Below are positions 1 through 4,417 of a stretch of 5,843 nt of DNA, piece after piece (position 1 is the first letter of the stretch; each line of letters starts with the position of its first letter). The DNA lies in the NCBI GenBank assembly GCA_001805565.1, contig MHGM01000007.1:1-5843 (forward strand), in the 5' to 3' direction. This stretch comes from Omnitrophica WOR_2 bacterium RIFCSPHIGHO2_01_FULL_52_10 (GTDB lineage: Bacteria; Omnitrophota; Gorgyraeia; Zapsychrales; Zapsychraceae). The translations under genes and the position numbers were made by a program. The notes under the pieces were generated by a model, which saw only the letters and a list, made by a program, of their open reading frames with translations, did no database searches and was not told the origin of the DNA.

Positions 1-1
1 C

Positions 2-397
2 GTCGAGGACCTTGTTCCCATGGTCCTCAAAGACGTTGCGCAGGCCATCAGCCGCAACGAGTCGACCATCAGCCGCGTGATCAACAACAAATATATCGAT
101 ACTCCCCGCGGTCTTTTTCCAATAAAGTTCTTTTTTTCCCAAGGCATCCCTGCTCCCTTTGGGAGCCTGCCGGCCAGAGGGGGTTTAGCGACCGGTGCGC
201 GCCGTGGAGTTGTTGCTTCCCGCAGCGTCAAAGAGGAAATTCAGGCTATTATCAAAAAAGAAGATAAGTCCTCCCCTCTTTCCGATCAGGAGATATACCA
301 CTATTTAAGCGAAAAAAACATGTCGGTCGCCCGCCGGACCATCAGTAAATACCGCCAGTCGTTAAGGATTCTCCCGTCAAATTTAAGAAAAGTTTAA
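2..397 (+). CDS. rpoN: RNA polymerase sigma-54 factor, C-terminal part (partial)
   Basis: This is the C-terminal DNA-binding part of sigma-54, the sigma factor that recognises -24/-12 promoters and needs an AAA+ activator. The frame is open from base 2, so the gene starts left of the window. The conserved helix-turn-helix region runs from LKDVAQAI through NESTISRVINNKYIDTPRG (about bases 26-112). The diagnostic RpoN box reads ARRTISKYRQ (bases 329-358), against ARRTVAKYRE in well-studied members. The end SNLRKV matches the family end, so the stop at 395-397 is natural. The linker between FFFSQGI and SVKEEI is about 15 residues longer than in E. coli RpoN. The extra part (PAPFGSLPARGG and following, bases 149-205) is encoded by a palindromic segment described separately. 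The frame is kept and the RpoN box is intact, so the protein is probably functional. It converges on the cupin gene, 41 bases away. Confidence 0.95.
   Translation, partial: VEDLVPMVLKDVAQAISRNESTISRVINNKYIDTPRGLFPIKFFFSQGIPAPFGSLPARGGLATGARRGVVASRSVKEEIQAIIKKEDKSSPLSDQEIYHYLSEKNMSVARRTISKYRQSLRILPSNLRKV
149..205. repeat. Palindromic insertion inside the rpoN reading frame
   Basis: The stretch contains the perfect hairpin GCTCCC-TTT-GGGAGC (152-166), then the near-palindrome CTGCCGGCCAG (167-177), and the self-complementary ACCGGT (191-196). It encodes about 19 residues, rich in Gly, Ala, Pro and Arg, that sigma-54 proteins normally lack. It lies exactly in the variable linker between the helix-turn-helix and the RpoN-box domain. 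The exact edges are inferred from family alignment by memory and may be off by several codons. An ordinary lineage-specific linker is the alternative. Confidence 0.6.
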
Positions 398-438
398 ACG
401 TAGCGAAGTAAGCGTGGAAAGTATGCAGCGGGGAAGCG

Positions 439-834
439 TCAAGCCCTGGGGGCTATTTTCGTTTTTCGGGCGTAGTCGTCTTCCAGCCTGATGATATCCT
501 TTTCGGAGAGTGCTCCACCGTTGGCGGCAACGGCCACTTCGATAAAGACCAGCTTTTTCTTCCCTGTATTCGCGATGCGGTGAATGGCGCCGACCGGAAC
601 ATTGAGGACCGACCCGGCACTGACAATTTTTTTCCGGCCGTTGAGCATCACGTACCCGTGCCCCCGGACAATATTCCATTTCTCGGAGCGGCAGGCATGT
701 TTCTGCAGACTAAGGCGGGCCCCTGGTTTTACCTCCACCCTTTTGACCCAAACATCGTTTTCCTGGAATAATTTGACGTAATGGCCCCAAGGACGGGCGG
801 TCAGAGAACCGGCGCGTGTCGTTTTCATGGTCAT
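439..834 (-). CDS. Stand-alone cupin of the mannose-6-phosphate isomerase type II family
   Basis: A 131-aa single-domain cupin resembling the C-terminal isomerase domain of bifunctional mannose-1-phosphate guanylyltransferase/mannose-6-phosphate isomerase. Visible family marks, in order: RPWGHYVKLFQ (14-24), VKRVEVKPGARLSLQKH (30-46), RSEKWNIVRGHGYVMLNG (49-66), VPVGAIHRIANTG (79-91) and the closing IIRLEDDYAR (114-123). The predicted role is fructose-6-phosphate/mannose-6-phosphate interconversion or a related sugar-phosphate function in the cytosol, feeding GDP-mannose. The metal site is not the textbook one: the usual HHHRSEHW reads HACRSEKW, leaving H46, E51 and H85 as likely ligands with C48 in place of a His. 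Activity is therefore uncertain. The ATG at 834 overlaps the stop of the lipoprotein gene as ATGA. No good Shine-Dalgarno is seen, so translational coupling is likely. A second ATG at 828 is possible. Confidence 0.85.
   Translation of the reverse strand: MTMKTTRAGSLTARPWGHYVKLFQENDVWVKRVEVKPGARLSLQKHACRSEKWNIVRGHGYVMLNGRKKIVSAGSVLNVPVGAIHRIANTGKKKLVFIEVAVAANGGALSEKDIIRLEDDYARKTKIAPRA
442..460 (+). terminator. Possible weak intrinsic terminator for rpoN
   Basis: Downstream of the rpoN stop, AGCCC-TGG-GGGCT (442-454) can form a 5-bp stem with a 3-nt loop, followed by ATTTTCGTTTTT. It overlaps the last codons of the convergent cupin gene. The stem is short and the T-run is interrupted, so this is tentative. 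Confidence 0.3.
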
Positions 835-1226
835 AAATGTCGCAAGATGGCGTTTAAGACGATGTGGGATTTTGTTTCGTCTCCCAGAACGCCAATACGG
901 ATCTTCAGTTTAGCGGAACGTTCCGTTAACGCTTTGATATTAATGGAACCCTTTTGTCCATCGTCAAATTCAAAGTCGATCTTGGCCAGGTGTTTGCGGA
1001 TCTGGTCATTGCGCACCGCGCATTTGATATCCCGCAGTCCGGCCAGGCTCGCCCGGTGGAGCTGGTCCACCGTTTTGTCGAAATTTTGCTCCAGGCTGCC
1101 TTTGGCCCAGGCCACCCCGCCGGCCCCGGCCGCGGCGCCGATCAAAAGCGGAACGCACCCTTGCGCGGTTAATAAGATGCTGAATACCACAGCGGCAAAA
1201 CTTGTCGACTTGAAATCCCAAACCAT
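831..1226 (-). CDS. DUF3568-family lipoprotein
   Basis: A 131-aa predicted lipoprotein of the DUF3568 family, whose function is unknown. The N-terminus is MVWDFK, then a hydrophobic stretch of about 16 residues ending ILLTAQGC, with Cys24 as the likely lipidated residue. The lipobox is imperfect (Ala at -3 instead of Leu). After the Cys comes VPLLIGAAAGAGGVAWAKG, the small-residue segment typical of the family. A mixed alpha/beta domain follows, containing LEQNFDKTVDQLHRASLAGL and the closing KLKIRIGVLGDETKSHIVLNAI. It should be anchored in the inner or outer membrane facing the periplasm. The start at 1226 is chosen because AAAAGGAG lies 5 bases before it. An in-frame ATG at 1262 would add 12 residues that are merely translated repeat and would spoil the signal peptide. 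The stop overlaps the cupin start (ATGA), so the two are co-translated. Confidence 0.83.
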   Translation of the reverse strand: MVWDFKSTSFAAVVFSILLTAQGCVPLLIGAAAGAGGVAWAKGSLEQNFDKTVDQLHRASLAGLRDIKCAVRNDQIRKHLAKIDFEFDDGQKGSINIKALTERSAKLKIRIGVLGDETKSHIVLNAILRHL

Positions 1227-1231
1227 CGCCT

Positions 1232-1239
1232 CTCCTTTT
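1232..1239 (-). promoter_or_regulatory. Ribosome binding site of the DUF3568 gene
   Basis: AAAAGGAG on the minus strand stands 5 bases before the ATG at 1226. It decides the start against the in-frame upstream ATG at 1262, which has no such site. Confidence 0.75.
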
Positions 1240-1244
1240 GAATT

Positions 1245-1332
1245 AAAAATGACAAATGCCAAATGACAAATTAATGACCAATGGCAAATTTATTAATTGG
1301 ATTTAATTGGATATTTGGCATTTTTCATTTTT
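1245..1332. repeat. AT-rich element with 20-bp terminal inverted repeats
   Basis: The left arm (1245-1264) and the right arm (1313-1332) are inverted copies with 19 of 20 bases matching. On the plus strand they read AAAAATGACAAATGCCAAAT and, reverse-complemented, AAAAATGAAAAATGCCAAAT. The interior is AT-rich and repeats variants of the same word (AAATGACAAATT, ACCAATGGCAAAT). The right arm is inside hemL and encodes its last residues. The left arm lies just upstream of the lipoprotein ribosome site. A long AT stem could also act as a transcript end or RNA-stability structure. I associate such words with intergenic repeats of some uncultivated bacteria, but copy number cannot be seen here. Confidence 0.75.
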
Positions 1333-2664
1333 GAAAAAGTTCTTTAATGCATTGGCCAAATGTTCAAGGTCCTTTTTCGTGTGCGCACCGGAAACGAAAA
1401 ACGCTTCCAGGTCCGCCGGCGGCCAGTAAATGCCGGCGTTGAGCAAATGTTGAAATAATTGGGCGTAGCGTTCGCCTCCGGCGGCGGCCCGCCCCTGGCG
1501 AGGCCCGTCTTGGGCGAGGCTCGCCTCCGGCGACCCGCCGGCGGCGGCCTGGGCATCTGCGTAATCGAGAACGGGTTCTTTACGAAATCGGATACTCATC
1601 ATGGATTTGTAATGGGCGATGTGCGCGGGGATATCGCTGGCCTGAAAATATCCATTGATGTCTTCGACAAAGGCCGCGCAACGGTCGTTGAGCCGCTGGT
1701 AAAATGCCGCGTTCAACAGCCGCAAACCAGTGAGCCCCGCGCGCATGACAACTGGATTACCGGAAAATGTTCCCGCTTGGTAAACGCCGCCCAGCGGAGC
1801 CAGGCATTGCATGATGTCTTTGCGTCCGCCGTAGGCGCCAACGGGAAACCCGGCGCCGATAATCTTGCCTAAACACGTCATGTCCGGGATGATGCCGTAA
1901 TCCGCCTGCGCGCCGCCGGCACTGGTGCGGAATCCTGTCATCACTTCATCAAAGATCAAAATGATCCCGTATTGTTTGGTCAGTTCCCGTAACCGCTTCA
2001 GAAATTCCGGCTGGGCCGGGATAACGCCCATATTTCCGGCAACGGGTTCGATGATCACGCAAGCGATCGTATCCTTATGCTTTGTTAAAGTTTGTTCCAG
2101 AACACTAACGTCATTATACGGCAAGCTGATGGTGTTGTCGATGTGGTTTTGCGGAATTCCCAGGCTTGAGGATTTTTTGAGCTGGGCCACGCCGGAACCG
2201 GCCGCGGTCAACAGATCGTCAAAATGTCCGTGGTAGCAGCCGTCGAACTTGACAATCATATCCCGTCGGGTAAACCCCCGGGCCAGGCGGACGGCGCTCA
2301 TGGTCGCCTCGGTGCCGGAGTTGACGAAACGGATCAGTTCCAGGGACGGCACGTGTGTTGTGATATGTCCGGCGATCTCGATCTCTTCGCGGGTCGTGGT
2401 GCCGAAGCTGGTCCCTTTTTCCAGCGTCCGTTTGGCGCTCAAGACGACATTGGGATGAGCATGTCCGAGGATGAGCGCTCCCCAGGATAGACAGTAGTCC
2501 GTCCAGGCGTTATTGTCGTAATCGTAGAGTTTGGCCCCGCGGCCGTATTTCATCACCAGCGGCACCCCGCCCACATTTTTAAAGGAGCGCACGGGGCTGT
2601 TGACGCCGCCGACGAGGACTTTTTCGGCTTGCTGGAAATATTCCTGGGAATGGACGGTTCGCAT
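1303..2664 (-). CDS. hemL: Glutamate-1-semialdehyde 2,1-aminomutase
   Basis: A PLP enzyme that converts glutamate-1-semialdehyde to 5-aminolevulinate, the last step of the C5 route, in the cytosol. The start of the 453-aa product, SQEYFQQAEKVLVGGVNSPVRSF, is the classic family N-terminus. Other marks are RFVNSGTEATMSAVRLAR (112-129), DGCYHGHFDD (141-150), IFDEVMTGFR (237-246) and TCLGKIIGAGFPVGAYGG (263-280), whose K267 is the expected PLP lysine. The family end GIYWPPADLEAFFVSGAHT is present. It is longer than the usual roughly 430 aa for two reasons: about 22 extra residues at 372-397, rich in Gly, Ala and Pro, and a 9-residue tail KNEKCQISN encoded by a repeat arm. The ATG at 2664 is chosen because upstream in-frame codons only translate the hemB-hemL repeat. 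No clear Shine-Dalgarno is seen. It lies 84 bases after hemB on the same strand. Confidence 0.95.
   Translation of the reverse strand: MRTVHSQEYFQQAEKVLVGGVNSPVRSFKNVGGVPLVMKYGRGAKLYDYDNNAWTDYCLSWGALILGHAHPNVVLSAKRTLEKGTSFGTTTREEIEIAGHITTHVPSLELIRFVNSGTEATMSAVRLARGFTRRDMIVKFDGCYHGHFDDLLTAAGSGVAQLKKSSSLGIPQNHIDNTISLPYNDVSVLEQTLTKHKDTIACVIIEPVAGNMGVIPAQPEFLKRLRELTKQYGIILIFDEVMTGFRTSAGGAQADYGIIPDMTCLGKIIGAGFPVGAYGGRKDIMQCLAPLGGVYQAGTFSGNPVVMRAGLTGLRLLNAAFYQRLNDRCAAFVEDINGYFQASDIPAHIAHYKSMMSIRFRKEPVLDYADAQAAAGGSPEASLAQDGPRQGRAAAGGERYAQLFQHLLNAGIYWPPADLEAFFVSGAHTKKDLEHLANALKNFFKNEKCQISN
1472..1548. repeat. GC-rich palindromic insertion inside the hemL frame
   Basis: It holds the stem-loop GGCGAG...CTCGCC (1497-1525), with an inner stem GCCC-GTCTT-GGGC (1503-1515). 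A 12-base direct repeat TCGCCTCCGGCG occurs at 1472-1483 and 1521-1532. It codes for HemL residues about 372-397, a segment absent from ordinary HemL, where only about 4 residues join VxxY to ERYAxxF. The length keeps the frame. The edges are approximate. Confidence 0.65.
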
Positions 2665-2678
2665 TGTATAAATTGTTG

Positions 2679-2753
2679 TGTAGGGGCGGGCCTTGTGTCC
2701 GCCCGTATATGGGTCTGTGTCTAAGACGGGCACCCACGAGGGGTGCCCCTACA
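2679..2753. repeat. 75-bp double-hairpin element between hemB and hemL
   Basis: The ends are perfect 9-base inverted repeats, TGTAGGGGC (2679-2687) and GCCCCTACA (2745-2753). Each half folds by itself: GGGCGG...CCGCCC (2684-2704) and GGGCACCC-ACGAG-GGGTGCCC (2728-2748). The right end contains the hemB stop codon (TAG, 2751-2749). The left end stops 14 bases before the hemL ATG. It looks like a non-autonomous mobile palindrome of the REP or MITE kind. In the hemB-hemL transcript the hairpins could affect RNA stability, termination or access to the hemL start. Confidence 0.75.
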
Positions 2754-3738
2754 TTCCTTTCATCCAATTGAGCGCGTCCTGCGCGTGATAGCTGATGATG
2801 ATGTCCGCCCCGGCGCGTTTGATGGCGGTCAGGGTTTCCAGGACGACGTCGCGTTCCTTGAGCCAGTTTTTCGCGGCGGCCGCCTTGACCATGGAATATT
2901 CCCCGCTGACGTTGTAGGCGGCGACGGGGACGGTCAATTCCCGGCGCAAGAGCGCGACGACATCCAGATACGCCAGGGCGGGTTTGACCATCACGATATC
3001 CGCCCCCTCCGCCACGTCCTGTTCGGCTTCTTTCAATGCCTCGCGCTGGTTGGCCGGGTCCATCTGGTACGTCGCGCGGTCGCCGAATTGGGGCGGCGAT
3101 CCGGCCGCTTCCCTAAACGGCCCGTAATACGCCGAGGCGTATTTGGCCGCGTAGGATAAAATGCCAACGTTGGAAAAATCATTTTTATCAAGGGCCTCAC
3201 GGATCGCCTGGACGCGGCCGTCCATCATGTCCGACGGGGCGACGAAGTCGGCGCCGGCCGCGGCGTGCGCCAGCGCCATTTTGGCCAGTAAGGGAAGTGA
3301 CTTGTCGTTATCGATAACGCCGCCCTGGACAACGCCGCAATGGCCGTGCGTCAGGTAAGCGCACAGGCAGACGTCGGTTAAAACGAGAAACTTAGGAAAT
3401 TCTTTTTTGATCCGGCGGATGGCCACGGGTACGATCGCGTTGGCGGCGTACGCGCGGCTGGCGCGGTTATCCTTGGCGCGCGGCACGCCGAATAAAAGGC
3501 CGGCCCGGCCGCCGCGTTTTTGATAATCGGCGATCGTCCTGACGAGCTGGTCCGGCGAATAGCGGCAGATCCCCGGCAGGGACGCGATGGCCTCTTTTTT
3601 GTTCGTCCCTTCCACCACAAAAAACGGCTGGATGAGGTCGTGGGGCGTCAAGGTCGTTTCGCGCACGAGGTCGCGGATCGCCGGCGTGGCGCGTAACCGC
3701 CGGTAGCGGGGTGTCGCGTGTCGTCCTGTTTTTGTCAC
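2749..3738 (-). CDS. hemB: Delta-aminolevulinic acid dehydratase (porphobilinogen synthase)
   Basis: It condenses two 5-aminolevulinate molecules to porphobilinogen in the cytosol, directly following HemL in the pathway. The 329-aa length is normal. The two Schiff-base lysines are K199 in SYAAKYASAYYGPFREA and K252 in VMVKPALAYLD. The metal site reads DVCLCAYLTHGHCG, so C124, C126 and C134 mark a zinc-dependent enzyme rather than the aspartate, magnesium-only type. The usual Glu after CLC is Ala here. FVAPSDMMDGRV (165-176) and TYQMDPAN (223-230) are further family signatures. The start is GTG at 3738, with AGAGGG 8 bases upstream, and it overlaps the stop of the small upstream gene as GTGA. 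The stop TAG lies in the end of the 75-bp repeat, so the last residue or so may derive from that junction. Confidence 0.97.
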   Translation of the reverse strand: MTKTGRHATPRYRRLRATPAIRDLVRETTLTPHDLIQPFFVVEGTNKKEAIASLPGICRYSPDQLVRTIADYQKRGGRAGLLFGVPRAKDNRASRAYAANAIVPVAIRRIKKEFPKFLVLTDVCLCAYLTHGHCGVVQGGVIDNDKSLPLLAKMALAHAAAGADFVAPSDMMDGRVQAIREALDKNDFSNVGILSYAAKYASAYYGPFREAAGSPPQFGDRATYQMDPANQREALKEAEQDVAEGADIVMVKPALAYLDVVALLRRELTVPVAAYNVSGEYSMVKAAAAKNWLKERDVVLETLTAIKRAGADIIISYHAQDALNWMKGM

Positions 3739-3920
3739 GGTTTTTTCCCTCTCTTAATGGCCCGGTCTTCCCGCAGTTTGCGCCGGATCATGTTCAAGCG
3801 TTTGGTGGAAGTCTTCAGCGTAAATTCCTGCATCTGCCGCAGCCATTCCAGTTTTTTGAGGGGTGATATTTTCATGAATCGTCGAAGACGCTGGTCGTGC
3901 GTTTCCCATGTGAAGATCAT
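3735..3920 (-). CDS. Small basic protein of unknown function, coupled to a nucleotidyltransferase
   Basis: A 61-aa protein, MIFTWETHDQRLRRFMKISP at the start and strongly basic at the end (RRKLREDRAIKRGKKP). The middle, SPLKKLEWLRQMQEFTLKTS, looks like an amphipathic helix. No signal peptide, membrane segment or known domain is recognised. In particular there is no HEPN R-x4-6-H motif, so it is not a classical MNT/HEPN partner. The ATG at 3920 overlaps the nucleotidyltransferase stop as ATGA, and its own stop overlaps the hemB GTG as GTGA. GGGAG lies 9 bases before the start, partly inside a small hairpin (CGCTC-CCG-GAGCG, 3927-3939). An in-frame ATG at 4052 would lie deep inside the upstream gene and is not credible. 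I infer that it works with the nucleotidyltransferase, purely from the coupling. Confidence 0.72.
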   Translation of the reverse strand: MIFTWETHDQRLRRFMKISPLKKLEWLRQMQEFTLKTSTKRLNMIRRKLREDRAIKRGKKP

Positions 3921-4417
3921 TTGCGCCGCTCCCGGAGCGTTTTTATCCGTTTGAGGTCTTGAATATCCAGCTTGTCCACCGGCCGGTTGGACTTTCTTTT
4001 CATCGTGATGAGATGTTCGATCGAGATAACCGGCAATGTCAGGCGTCCGCATTTGATGGTCAGGGCCGTTTTTCGGGCCTCTTCGTAGGAAACGGGCGTT
4101 TTAATGATAATATCGACTTCCTTAAGCTCCCGGTCTTTGTAAAAATTGAAGGCCTTCATATGCTTGTTCTGGATCCAGTCCCTTCGCGTTACCTGATCGG
4201 CCATACCCATTGGATCGACGGGTTGCTTGACTTTGTATCCGTTTTTTATGAGGATTTTGATAACTTTTTTCAGGTTTTGGTCGCTCATTTCCACCAGGAT
4301 ATCCATATCCGCCGTGCTTCTTAAGGATCCCAGCATATTGATCGCCATCCCGCCCACCAGGACGTATTTTACTCTTTGTTTTTGAAATTCCCGCAAAATT
4401 TCTTCGTAGATGATCAA
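3917..4417 (-). CDS. Nucleotidyltransferase-fold protein (MNT/AbiEii-like)
   Basis: A 166-aa protein of the polymerase-beta-like nucleotidyltransferase superfamily. The N-terminal helix is followed by YVLVGGMAINMLGSLRSTADMDILVE (18-43): the GG motif (22-23) with D37 and D39 forms the metal-binding D-x-D. D102 in KEVDIIIKT is the likely third acidic residue. The C-terminal EHLITMKRKSNRPVDKLDIQDLKRI (134-157) is typical of the AbiEii/DUF6036-like branch, often found in toxin-antitoxin pairs. The substrate is unknown; nucleotide transfer to a protein or tRNA is only inferred. It starts with TTG at 4417, overlapping the cobA-hemD stop as TTGA, with GAGG 8 bases upstream. It looks more AT-rich than the hem genes: three 60-base lines I counted gave 43-47% GC, against 58% for a cobA-hemD line. 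This suggests later acquisition. Confidence 0.83.
   Translation of the reverse strand: MIIYEEILREFQKQRVKYVLVGGMAINMLGSLRSTADMDILVEMSDQNLKKVIKILIKNGYKVKQPVDPMGMADQVTRRDWIQNKHMKAFNFYKDRELKEVDIIIKTPVSYEEARKTALTIKCGRLTLPVISIEHLITMKRKSNRPVDKLDIQDLKRIKTLRERRK

Noticed and set aside
383..679. Overlapping minus-strand reading frame under the cupin gene, and similar long frames opposite hemL, hemB and cobA-hemD
   Set aside because: They are shadows of GC-rich genes, with Arg/Pro/Gly-rich composition and no recognisable motifs.
1227..1262. Upstream ATG (1262) for the DUF3568 lipoprotein
   Set aside because: The residues come from a repeat arm, there is no ribosome site, and the signal peptide would no longer be at the N-terminus. 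AAAAGGAG points to 1226.
1472..1548. Frameshift or assembly error in hemL as the cause of the odd segment
   Set aside because: The frame is conserved on both sides with normal HemL sequence, and the extra DNA has its own palindromic structure. A plain in-frame insertion fits better.
2665..2675. TATACA-like -10 box just before the hemL ATG
   Set aside because: It would give a leaderless transcript and no matching -35 is seen. It is too weak to call.
2665..2733. Upstream in-frame GTG start (2733) for hemL, adding 23 residues
   Set aside because: The extra residues are a translation of the 75-bp palindromic repeat and match nothing in the family. The ATG at 2664 leads directly into the conserved N-terminus.
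3921..4052. Longer 105-residue version of the small protein starting at 4052
   Set aside because: It would overlap the nucleotidyltransferase by 136 bases. The ATG at 3920 has a ribosome site and a 4-nt overlap like its neighbours.
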